DNA of 5,014 nt, taken from NCBI GenBank assembly GCA_023140455.1, contig JAGLLQ010000084.1:1-5014 (forward strand). The letters run 5' to 3'. A program made the translations under genes and the position numbers. Positions 1 through 5,014 of this stretch are shown here, piece by piece; positions within the stretch are counted from its first letter, which is position 1, and the number at the start of each line of letters is the position of its first letter. Origin of the DNA: Desulfobacteraceae bacterium. Lineage in GTDB: Bacteria > Desulfobacterota > Desulfobacteria > Desulfobacterales > Desulfobacteraceae. The notes below the pieces were generated by a model, which did not search any database, had not been told where the DNA came from, and saw only the letters and a list, made by a program, of their open reading frames with translations.

Positions 1-1346
1 AAAAAATACTTGTAGTTGATGATGATTCTGTTCATGGAATGATGCTTAAAACCTTGATAGAAGATTGGGGATATGAAATTCACCTGGCAGATGATGGAAC
101 AACAGGTGTAGATATGGTCAAAGGTCAATCTTTTGATTTAGTTCTTCTGGACATGAAGATGAAAAAGATGTCCGGAATGGAAGCTTTGCAGCACATAAAA
201 AATTATAATCCTTCTTTGCCTGTGGTTATTATGACAGCCTATTCGTCAGTTCAGACTGCGGTAAAGACATTGAAAATAGGTGCCTATGACTATTTGACCA
301 AGCCCCTTGATTTTGACAAGCTGAAACTTACCCTGGAGCGCCTATTTGAAAGAATTTTTTTAAAAAAAGAAAACAAAAATTTAAAGTCCCGGCTCAAAGA
401 AAAAACAATTATCCACGACATTATCGGAAAAAGCCCTGCAATACTATCTTTATTGGACACTATCCAGATGGTGGCTCCCACCGATGCCAATGTACTAGTA
501 ATAGGAGAATCCGGAACAGGCAAGGAACTAGTCTCATCTGCCATTCATTTTAATTCTTCAAGAAAAGATCAGCCATTTGTCAGGATCAATTGTGCTGCCA
601 TAACAGAGACCTTGCTCGAATCAGAGCTTTTTGGTCATGAAAAAGGTTCTTTTACTGGTGCTGACAAAAAAAGAAAAGGTAAGTTTTTATTGGCAAATAA
701 AGGCAGTATCCTTTTAGATGAAATTGGGGAAATGAGCATTACAATGCAGGCAAAGCTGTTGCGGGTAATTCAGGAAAAAGAAATTACGCCTGTGGGAAGT
801 GACGAGAACATTAAGACAGACGTGAGAATTATTGCCTCAACCAATAAAGATTTAAAAAGTATGTCTGAACAGGGAGGCTTTCGTCAGGATTTATATTTTC
901 GCCTCAATGTTGTAAGCATTACGATTCCACCTTTGAGAGAAAGAAAAGAGGATATTCCAACTCTTGCCCTGCATTTTCTAAAGTTATTTTTAAAAAAAAA
1001 CAACCGAGACATCAAAGGATTTTCTCCGGATGCCATGGATGCCATGATCCACTCTGAATGGGAAGGCAATGTCAGAGAACTGATGAATAGTGTGGAAAGA
1101 GGTGTGGTTCTTGCCAGATCCGACTATATCTGCCCAAAAGATCTTTCATTCGCCCAAACAGAGGGTAGTAATAATATAGAAGCTGGCATGGAACCTGGCA
1201 ACACAAGTCTTTCACATATAGAAGAAAAAGCCATACTTTCAACTTATGAAGCAGCCAAGGGCAATAAAAGTGAAACAGCCAGACGACTTGGAATTACAAG
1301 AAAAACTTTACTAAAAAAGTTAAAGCTGTATACAAAAAATGATTAA
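1..1346 (+). CDS. Sigma-54-dependent response regulator, NtrC/AtoC family (5' end cut by window)
   Basis: DNA-binding activator of a two-component system: a phosphorylated receiver controls an AAA+ ATPase that remodels sigma-54 RNA polymerase. The first in-frame ATG is at 39, but the frame stays open to the left edge. The twelve codons before it read KILVVDDDSVHG, the receiver's first strand and acidic pocket, so the real start lies a few codons outside the window. Counting from the ATG at 39: phospho-acceptor D38, T66, K88; Walker A GESGTGKE at 156-163; sigma-54 contact loop GSFTGA at 203-208 (common variant of GAFTGA); Walker B ILLDE near 224-228; arginines in FRQDLYFR at 281-288; WEGNVREL at 341-348; Fis-type helix-turn-helix at about 395-432 (KSETARRLGITRKTL). 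Expected full length is about 450 residues, normal for the family. The partner kinase and target promoters are not visible; a kinase gene upstream is likely but inferred. The family call is secure, the regulon is unknown. Confidence 0.97.
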   Translation, partial: KILVVDDDSVHGMMLKTLIEDWGYEIHLADDGTTGVDMVKGQSFDLVLLDMKMKKMSGMEALQHIKNYNPSLPVVIMTAYSSVQTAVKTLKIGAYDYLTKPLDFDKLKLTLERLFERIFLKKENKNLKSRLKEKTIIHDIIGKSPAILSLLDTIQMVAPTDANVLVIGESGTGKELVSSAIHFNSSRKDQPFVRINCAAITETLLESELFGHEKGSFTGADKKRKGKFLLANKGSILLDEIGEMSITMQAKLLRVIQEKEITPVGSDENIKTDVRIIASTNKDLKSMSEQGGFRQDLYFRLNVVSITIPPLRERKEDIPTLALHFLKLFLKKNNRDIKGFSPDAMDAMIHSEWEGNVRELMNSVERGVVLARSDYICPKDLSFAQTEGSNNIEAGMEPGNTSLSHIEEKAILSTYEAAKGNKSETARRLGITRKTLLKKLKLYTKND

Positions 1347-2239
1347 ACTTTATCTGAAAGCTTTATGATTGCATTAATACCTAATCTGTTTTTTATTGAT
1401 TCTAAAATCTTTTGAGCTTCTTTTTTATCTGCAAATTTTCCTACTCTTACGATGTGTAATATTGTGCCATCGCTTTTTTTGAATTCAAACAGCCATGTAT
1501 CATACCCTTGATCTAAAAGTCTTTTAACCATTTTCTCAGCATTTGTTTGAACCAGAAATGCTCCGACCTGCACTGTATAAAATTTTCCTCCAATATTATT
1601 TTTGCTCTTATTAATTGTTTGAAGATTATCGAGTTGTTGTTGGGCATATTTTTTTTCAGGATGCTTTTCCAAAGCTTTTGCATAATTTTCTTTAGCTTCA
1701 CTTAACTTGCCGGTCTTTACAAGCATATCCCCCTTAAAGCACAGTCCCCAATAAAAATCAGGCTTAAGTTCAAGTGTAAAAGAAAGATCCTCAATTGCTT
1801 TTGCATAATTTTTAAGTGAAGCATTGGCAAGAGCTCTGTTAAAATAAAATATATACTGGCTGGTATCAAGCGAGATCTCTTTATCATAATAAAAAACAGC
1901 TTTTTGGAAATTTTTTTTCTGATACCAGGCTGCTCCAAGATTACTGTACAATCCTTTGAGTTCAGGATTAATGGCTGCAGCTTTTTCAAAATCTTCAATT
2001 GCCAGATCATTTTTTTTTAACTTCATATAGGATACACCACGATTTTTAAAAGTCTTAGCATTACCAGGATCCAATTGTATTGATTGTGTAAAATAGCCAA
2101 CTGCCTCCTGATGCTTTCCCTGCTGAAGCATTCTCACTCCCTGTTCAAAAAATTCTCTGGATGAACTTGCGTAAGAATTAATAAAAAATATGTTACAAAA
2201 CAAACAAAGACTAACAATAAATAAGGCTATTTTTTTCAT
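1343..2239 (-). CDS. Secreted TPR-repeat protein with C-terminal SPOR domain
   Basis: A 298-residue exported protein, probably periplasmic. Residues 1-24 form a signal peptide (MKK, then a long hydrophobic run, with a likely signal peptidase I site after SYA). The cysteines at 12 and 15 lack a lipobox, so it is probably not a lipoprotein. About five tetratricopeptide repeats fill residues 27-196, with typical features such as NRGVSYMKLKKNDLAIEDFE and turn prolines in LDP, INP, LKP and KHP. A linker leads to a SPOR domain at about 218-295 (YTVQVGAF, then IVRVGKF, then EAQKI). SPOR domains bind glycan strands stripped of stem peptides, typically at division septa; TPRs mediate protein contacts. 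A scaffold role in cell-wall or envelope assembly is therefore inferred. The start has a G-rich ribosome site (GGGGG, bases 2246-2250 read on the minus strand), six bases upstream. The gene converges on the response regulator and shares TTAA at the stops. No specific named homologue is recognised. Confidence 0.93.
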   Translation of the reverse strand: MKKIALFIVSLCLFCNIFFINSYASSSREFFEQGVRMLQQGKHQEAVGYFTQSIQLDPGNAKTFKNRGVSYMKLKKNDLAIEDFEKAAAINPELKGLYSNLGAAWYQKKNFQKAVFYYDKEISLDTSQYIFYFNRALANASLKNYAKAIEDLSFTLELKPDFYWGLCFKGDMLVKTGKLSEAKENYAKALEKHPEKKYAQQQLDNLQTINKSKNNIGGKFYTVQVGAFLVQTNAEKMVKRLLDQGYDTWLFEFKKSDGTILHIVRVGKFADKKEAQKILESIKNRLGINAIIKLSDKV

Positions 2240-2267
2240 TTTATACCCCCATAATAAAAATATTTAT

Positions 2268-2295
2268 ATGATACTTTATAAAACGATACTCCCAA
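2268..2295 (-). promoter_or_regulatory. Possible promoter for the TPR-SPOR gene
   Basis: Read on the minus strand, TTGGGA (2295-2290; 4/6 match to TTGACA) is followed after 16 bases by TATCAT (2273-2268; 5/6 match to TATAAT). It lies about 28 bases upstream of the ATG at 2239. AT-rich surroundings offer alternative -10 boxes (TATAAA at 2268-2263), so the exact position is a guess. Confidence 0.35.
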
Positions 2296-2314
2296 GTTCA
2301 ATACAAATTTTCCC

Positions 2315-2344
2315 TTTACACGAACAATCTGATTTGATTATAGT
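2315..2344 (+). promoter_or_regulatory. Probable sigma-70-type promoter for tag
   Basis: TTTACA at 2315-2320 (5/6 match to the -35 consensus), an 18-base spacer, and TATAGT at 2339-2344 (5/6 match to the -10 consensus). The predicted transcript would start near 2351, giving a short leader before the ATG at 2377. It lies in the 137-base gap shared with the divergent TPR-SPOR gene. I saw no obvious operator palindrome here. Confidence 0.5.
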
Positions 2345-2366
2345 AAATATTTTATGGCCTATGAAC

Positions 2367-2371
2367 AGGAG
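2367..2371 (+). promoter_or_regulatory. Ribosome binding site of tag
   Basis: AGGAG lies five bases upstream of the ATG at 2377. It fixes that start rather than the upstream out-of-frame ATGs at 2354 and 2361. The resulting N-terminus, MERCAW, matches the conserved family start, in which Cys4 is a zinc ligand. Confidence 0.8.
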
Positions 2372-2376
2372 TAATA

Positions 2377-2937
2377 ATGGAAAGATGCGCGTGGTCAACT
2401 ACTGAACAAATCTATATTGATTATCACGATACTGAATGGGGCGTTCCAGTATATGATTCTGAAGCTTTATTTGCAAAACTGATTCTGGATGGTTTCCAGG
2501 CAGGTCTTTCATGGATTACGATTCTTAAAAAAAGAGATGCTTTTTACAAGGCATTTGACAATTTTGATCCTGAAATAATTGCCAGGTATAATCAAACAAA
2601 GATAAACAGCTTACTTAAAGACAAGCGCATTGTCAGAAACAAACTTAAAGTTAATGCAACGGTGACTAATGCAAAAGCCTTTCTTGAATATGAAAAAACC
2701 ACAGGGTCTTTTTCCGACCTGCTCTGGTCATTTGTTGATGGACAACCTTTAGTTAACAAATGGGCTTCAATGGAACAAGTGCCGGCAAATTCCAAAGAAT
2801 CTGATGCAATGAGCAAAGAATTGAAAAAGCTTGGGTTTAAGTTTACAGGCAGCACCATCTGCTATGCTTTTATGCAGGCTGTGGGCATGGTAAATGATCA
2901 TCTTGTTACCTGTTTCAGGCATGAAGAGTTAAAATAG
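2377..2937 (+). CDS. tag: DNA-3-methyladenine glycosylase I (TAG)
   Basis: Base-excision repair enzyme that removes 3-methyladenine from alkylated DNA in the cytoplasm, leaving an abasic site. At 186 residues it is the same length class as E. coli Tag and can be aligned almost without gaps. The zinc site is complete at the E. coli positions: Cys4, His17, His175 and Cys179. Other family hallmarks are YHDTEWGVP at 16-24, QAGLSWITIL at 41-50, LLWSFV at 115-120, and GSTICYAFMQA at 158-168, followed by the zinc segment NDHLVTC. Tyr16 and Trp46, which line the base pocket in E. coli, are kept. The E. coli pocket residue Glu38 is Asp38 here, a conservative change that may be normal in some lineages. 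The gene has its own promoter-like sequence and an AGGAG site, so it is probably a single-gene unit. It is convergent with the crotonase gene across a 54-base gap, where I see no strong terminator. Confidence 0.97.
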   Translation: MERCAWSTTEQIYIDYHDTEWGVPVYDSEALFAKLILDGFQAGLSWITILKKRDAFYKAFDNFDPEIIARYNQTKINSLLKDKRIVRNKLKVNATVTNAKAFLEYEKTTGSFSDLLWSFVDGQPLVNKWASMEQVPANSKESDAMSKELKKLGFKFTGSTICYAFMQAVGMVNDHLVTCFRHEELK

Positions 2938-2991
2938 CCTATTCTCGCATGGAGGATTTACAATACCCTTGGGCAATCTTACCAAATAAAA

Positions 2992-3765
2992 TCAAGGCTT
3001 TTGTTTCATAGCATCCTCTACAAATGAAAGGATCGCTTTTACTTCCTTATTTAACAGGGTTTGAGCCAGGGGATCCTGCCAGTTTTCAGTTTTCAGGGCA
3101 TGGCTGATTTTATTTGCGGTTTCAGCCTTCAGGCTCTGTTTAATTTGCACAAAAGGTTTGTTAGGTGTGTCAATCCAGAGACAAATAATCTCTTTTGCCC
3201 TGTTAATAAGGTCTTTTTCCTCAACCACCTCATCCACCATTTTCATTTCCAGAGCAGTATCAACTCCAACCATTTCTCCGAAATACATAACATTCCGATA
3301 ACACATGTCCGAATCCAATCCAAACCTGACTATTGAAGACTGGGCAATGGTAAGGCTTAAACCAATTTTGATCTCGCTCATTCCCAATTTTATCTTGGGA
3401 TGATTTTTTACAATTCTGTAATCCGATGCCATGGCAAGTATCAGTCCCATTGCAGCTGCATGACCGTTAAGAGCACAGACCACAGGCTTTTTACAGGTAA
3501 AGTAATCCAACAGGGTTTTTTCTTCCTCTTCAAAAAATGAAATTACATCCTCTGATTTTTCAAAATCTATAAATATAGGCAGGCTGAAACCACTTGAAAA
3601 AAATCGACCTTTTCCAGTAAGAATAAGCCCTTTAAGATCATCATTTTCATTAACCTCATCCACAATAGCCTTTAATTGGCGTAAAGTGTCAATGGTAATA
3701 GAATTGGTTGCCCCTCCAGTCAAACAGGCAATAACAATATTATCCTGAATTTCTTTTTTCAACAT
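2992..3765 (-). CDS. Crotonase-fold enoyl-CoA hydratase/isomerase family protein, isomerase-like active site
   Basis: A 257-residue acyl-CoA-binding protein of usual length for the family. The first oxyanion-hole segment is FFSSGFSL at 55-62 (typical pattern F-S-A-G-A-D-L); the second is NGHAAAMG at 100-107 (typical NG-x-A-x-GGG), followed by the conserved SDYRI at 114-118. Of the two catalytic glutamates of mitochondrial hydratase (rat Glu144 and Glu164), the first aligns with Ile109 and the second with Glu131 (GMSEIKIGL). Delta3,delta2-enoyl-CoA isomerases keep only the second, so an isomerase of unsaturated acyl-CoAs is more likely than a classical hydratase. This comparison is from memory. 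The C-terminal helices at about 200-255 fit the trimer-forming region. The start has AAAGGA (bases 3772-3777 on the minus strand) six bases upstream. It diverges from the methylmalonyl-CoA epimerase gene, so a role in acyl-CoA breakdown is plausible. Fold is certain; reaction and substrate are not. Confidence 0.93.
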   Translation of the reverse strand: MLKKEIQDNIVIACLTGGATNSITIDTLRQLKAIVDEVNENDDLKGLILTGKGRFFSSGFSLPIFIDFEKSEDVISFFEEEEKTLLDYFTCKKPVVCALNGHAAAMGLILAMASDYRIVKNHPKIKLGMSEIKIGLSLTIAQSSIVRFGLDSDMCYRNVMYFGEMVGVDTALEMKMVDEVVEEKDLINRAKEIICLWIDTPNKPFVQIKQSLKAETANKISHALKTENWQDPLAQTLLNKEVKAILSFVEDAMKQKP

Positions 3766-3846
3766 AGTGAATCCTTTTTATATTTTAAATTTCTTCTCTA
3801 TTAAAATAGCCATTACATTCAGTTACAGATCTTCTACTGATATCAA

Positions 3847-3875
3847 AATATATATGATGCCCCCGCTCATTGCAA
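3847..3875 (-). promoter_or_regulatory. Candidate promoter for the crotonase gene
   Basis: Read on the minus strand, TTGCAA (3875-3870; 4/6 match to -35) is followed after exactly 17 bases by TATATT (3852-3847; 5/6 match to -10). The transcript would carry an untranslated leader of roughly 75 bases before the ATG at 3765. A perfect TTGACA box also exists upstream (3892-3887) but has no -10 at the right distance. Confidence 0.45.
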
Positions 3876-3974
3876 CTCTTATAAGCTGTCAACAAATCTG
3901 CATAAAAACTTGTAACCCAAGTAATCAAATCAGAATCGCAACATGTGTTTTAGAACCTGTGTATTAATTTCATG

Positions 3975-4004
3975 CAAGGGGTCAGGAACATACTTGATCC
4001 CTTG
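3975..4004 (+). other. 12-bp hairpin with two G-U pairs in the intergenic region
   Basis: CAAGGGGTCAGG (3975-3986) pairs with CTTGATCCCTTG (3993-4004) around a 6-base loop, AACATA. As plus-strand RNA, ten pairs are Watson-Crick and two are G-U (3981 with 3998, 3985 with 3994). The minus-strand transcript would have two A-C mismatches, so any RNA role fits the plus strand better. No T-run follows, so it is not a normal intrinsic terminator. It could be a structured leader, a processing site, a repeat-family member or chance. Confidence 0.5.
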
Positions 4005-4033
4005 AGTAACAGCCTGAAAATACTCCTTTCAAT

Positions 4034-4063
4034 AAAAACAGCTTGAAAAAAGTGTCTGTTTTT
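4034..4063. repeat. AT-rich inverted repeat
   Basis: AAAAACAG (4034-4041) and CTGTTTTT (4056-4063) are perfect 8-base inverted arms around a 14-base loop. The right arm ends in five Ts, so a weak terminator on either strand is conceivable. However, no gene reads into it on either strand, and AT-rich arms arise easily by chance in this DNA. Confidence 0.3.
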
Positions 4064-4084
4064 GCTTAACCACATCATTTATGG

Positions 4085-4124
4085 TTGATTTAAACTTGTG
4101 TTACAAATTATAAATGTATATAGT
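4085..4124 (+). promoter_or_regulatory. Candidate promoter region for the epimerase-mutase operon
   Basis: Two overlapping options are present: TTGATT (4085-4090), 18 bases, TATAAA (4109-4114); or TTGTGT (4096-4101), 17 bases, TATAGT (4119-4124). Each -10 box matches consensus at 5 of 6 positions, while the -35 boxes are weaker. Either gives a leader of about 35-45 bases before the ATG at 4165. Confidence 0.4.
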
Positions 4125-4154
4125 CTAAGTTCTTGAATTAACAACAAATGATTA

Positions 4155-4161
4155 GAGGGGG
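4155..4161 (+). promoter_or_regulatory. Ribosome binding site of the epimerase gene
   Basis: GAGGGGG ends three bases before the ATG at 4165; its GAGG core pairs with the anti-Shine-Dalgarno and sits seven bases before the start codon. It resembles the G-run site of the TPR-SPOR gene and supports this start over the out-of-frame ATG at 4148. Confidence 0.65.
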
Positions 4162-4164
4162 AAT

Positions 4165-4572
4165 ATGAAGATACAGAAGATTGATCACCTTGGTATTGCG
4201 GTTTCAAGCATTGAGTCTGGGAAAAAGTTCTGGCAGGATGTAATGGGTCTTGAACTTGAAGGCACTGAAACAGTAGAGGAACAGAAAGTTACAACTGCAT
4301 TTATGCCGGTTGGAGAAAGTGAGGTTGAGCTTTTAGAATCAACTTCTCCTGATGGTCCTGTTGCAAAATATATTGAAAAAAAGGGCGCGGGCTTGCAGCA
4401 TGTTGCTTTTAGAGTTGAGAATATTGATGAGGCTCTTGCCGAACTTAAAGAAAAAGGTGTTAAACTTATAGATCAAACACCTCGAAATGGTGCTGGCGGA
4501 GCAAGGATTGCTTTTCTCCATCCCAAAGCAACCGGCGGCATACTTGTGGAATTATGTGAGAGAAATAATTGA
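4165..4572 (+). CDS. mce: Methylmalonyl-CoA epimerase (VOC superfamily)
   Basis: Interconverts (S)- and (R)-methylmalonyl-CoA, connecting propionyl-CoA carboxylation or transcarboxylation with the B12-dependent mutase. It is a cytoplasmic metalloenzyme of 135 residues, the usual size, built of two beta-alpha-beta-beta-beta modules of the glyoxalase/VOC fold (about 4-58 and 76-132). Family signatures are IDHLGIAV at 6-13, EVELLE at 53-58, GLQHVAFRV at 76-84, LIDQTPRNGAGGARIAFLHP at 101-120, and TGGILVELC at 123-131. The metal-binding set is complete: His8, Glu55 (Gln in some homologues), His79 and Glu129. The mutase gene begins 29 bases downstream on the same strand, so the two are almost certainly co-transcribed. 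This context makes epimerase far more likely than a glyoxalase or dioxygenase of the same fold. Confidence 0.96.
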   Translation: MKIQKIDHLGIAVSSIESGKKFWQDVMGLELEGTETVEEQKVTTAFMPVGESEVELLESTSPDGPVAKYIEKKGAGLQHVAFRVENIDEALAELKEKGVKLIDQTPRNGAGGARIAFLHPKATGGILVELCERNN

Positions 4573-4601
4573 GAATAACTTGTTTATGAAAGGTTAAGAT
4601 T

Positions 4602-5014
4602 ATGTCTGACAAAACCCCTATTGACACCTGGAAAGAAATTGCTGAAAAACAACTTAGAGGTAAACCTCTTGGTTCATTAAACAAAACAACTCCTGAAGGT
4701 ATTGAAATAAAACCGCTTTATACTGCTGAAGATCTTGAAAACATTGAATTTAATAATTCCATACCAGGAGCTGAACCTTTTGTAAGAGGTCCCATGGCAA
4801 CCATGTACGCAGGTCGCCCATGGACTATCAGGCAATATGCAGGCTTTTCAACTGCAAAAGAATCAAATGAGTTCTACAGGAAAAACCTTGCAGCAGGTCA
4901 GAAAGGTCTTTCAGTAGCTTTTGACCTTCCCACCCATAGAGGGTATGACTCAGATCACCCAAGAGTCTCAGGTGATATAGGCAAAGCAGGAGTTGCTGTT
5001 GATTCTGTTGAAGA
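4602..5014 (+). CDS. mutB: Methylmalonyl-CoA mutase, large (catalytic) subunit, N-terminal part (runs off right edge)
   Basis: Adenosylcobalamin-dependent isomerase converting (R)-methylmalonyl-CoA and succinyl-CoA into each other. The visible 137 codons are uninterrupted; the complete enzyme usually exceeds 650 residues, so the barrel's remainder and the C-terminal B12 domain are outside the window. The N-terminal arm ([14 protein letters not shown] at 7-20) leads into PLYTAEDL at 38-45, then the diagnostic [19 protein letters not shown] (71-89) and [20 protein letters not shown] (96-115). Arg77 and Tyr79 correspond to Arg87 and Tyr89 of the Propionibacterium catalytic subunit, residues over the substrate and cofactor, so this is the catalytic rather than the inactive small subunit. 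The ATG at 4602 is preceded by AAAGG (4589-4593) at eight bases. It follows the epimerase at 29 bases in an apparent operon. The symbol could equally be scpA or mutA under other naming. Whether the mature enzyme is a homodimer or heterodimer cannot be told here. Confidence 0.96.
   Translation, partial: MSDKTPIDTWKEIAEKQLRGKPLGSLNKTTPEGIEIKPLYTAEDLENIEFNNSIPGAEPFVRGPMATMYAGRPWTIRQYAGFSTAKESNEFYRKNLAAGQKGLSVAFDLPTHRGYDSDHPRVSGDIGKAGVAVDSVE

Larger units (their letters stand above)
3766..4164. other. 399-base divergent intergenic region, no convincing gene
   Basis: The gap separates the divergent crotonase and epimerase genes. It contains candidate promoters for both, a 12-bp hairpin at 3975-4004 and an AT-rich inverted repeat at 4034-4063. 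A plus-strand frame of 66 codons at 3767-3967 starts just upstream of the crotonase start, has no ribosome site and has low-complexity composition, so I do not call it. On the minus strand, one frame from an ATG at 4078 to a stop at 3785 is interrupted by a single TAA at 3950-3952. The broken product is not recognised. It could be a decayed small gene or chance. No tRNA, riboswitch fold or mobile-element end is apparent. Confidence 0.7.

Noticed and set aside
39..41. ATG at 39 as the start of the response regulator
   Set aside because: The twelve upstream in-frame codons encode the conserved receiver strand and acidic pocket (KILVVDDD), so the real start is outside the window.
355..368. T7A7 symmetric run in the regulator
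   Set aside because: It encodes the Phe-Leu-Lys-Lys part of the linker between the receiver and AAA+ domains in frame; no separate function is indicated.
1186..1204. TGGCATGG..CTGGCA as a sigma-54 -24/-12 promoter
   Set aside because: It lies inside the regulator's coding sequence, lacks a proper GC at the -12 element with correct spacing, and precedes no gene start on that strand.
1513..2010. Two further minus-strand frames (1513-1701 and 1717-2010) inside the TPR-SPOR gene
   Set aside because: They are alternative-frame shadows of a gene with clear TPR and SPOR signatures; Lys/Leu/Ile-rich translations are expected from AT-rich coding DNA.
2190..2405. Plus-strand 71-codon frame spanning the TPR-SPOR start and the tag start
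   Set aside because: It overlaps the signal-peptide coding region, the divergent promoters and the well-supported tag start in another frame, and has low-complexity composition.
2938..2991. Possible bidirectional terminator between tag and the crotonase gene (TACCCTTGGGCA)
   Set aside because: CCC and GGG are separated by only two bases and cannot form a hairpin loop; flanking bases do not pair and no T-run follows.
3767..3967. Plus-strand 66-codon frame in the intergenic gap
   Set aside because: It has no ribosome site (only the crotonase gene's own upstream bases precede it), a composition with no recognisable domain, and lies over the probable crotonase promoter and leader.

Overview
This is an AT-rich bacterial window, probably from a deltaproteobacterium of the Desulfobacterales type. 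That placement is inference from style: a sigma-54-dependent response regulator, a periplasmic TPR+SPOR protein, a crotonase-family gene, and a methylmalonyl-CoA epimerase directly followed by methylmalonyl-CoA mutase, all at low G+C. No rRNA, tRNA, CRISPR array, insertion sequence or phage gene was found. The window looks like ordinary chromosome, and I see no convincing new multi-gene system.

Layout, left to right. (1) Bases 1-1346, + strand: an NtrC/AtoC-type response regulator (receiver, AAA+ sigma-54 activation domain, Fis-type HTH). Its true start lies just left of the window. (2) Bases 1343-2239, - strand: a secreted protein of about five TPRs plus a C-terminal SPOR domain. It converges on the regulator, and the two stop codons share a TTAA. 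(3) Bases 2240-2376: a divergent promoter region. (4) Bases 2377-2937, + strand: DNA-3-methyladenine glycosylase I (tag), with all four zinc ligands in place. (5) Bases 2992-3765, - strand: a crotonase-fold protein whose active-site pattern fits an enoyl-CoA isomerase better than a classical hydratase. (6) Bases 3766-4164: a 399-base gap with no convincing gene. It holds probable promoters for both flanking genes, a 12-bp hairpin, an AT-rich inverted repeat, and a minus-strand reading frame broken by one stop. (7) Bases 4165-4572, + strand: methylmalonyl-CoA epimerase. (8) Base 4602 to the right edge, + strand: the N-terminal 137 codons of the methylmalonyl-CoA mutase large (catalytic) subunit.

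How the genes work together. The epimerase and mutase are a clear functional pair: the epimerase interconverts (S)- and (R)-methylmalonyl-CoA, and the B12-dependent mutase interconverts (R)-methylmalonyl-CoA and succinyl-CoA. This is the core of propionate oxidation or production. The crotonase gene starts divergently from the same gap and also acts on acyl-CoA esters, so a shared metabolic theme is possible but unproven. The regulator, the TPR-SPOR protein and tag have no evident link to that pathway or to each other.
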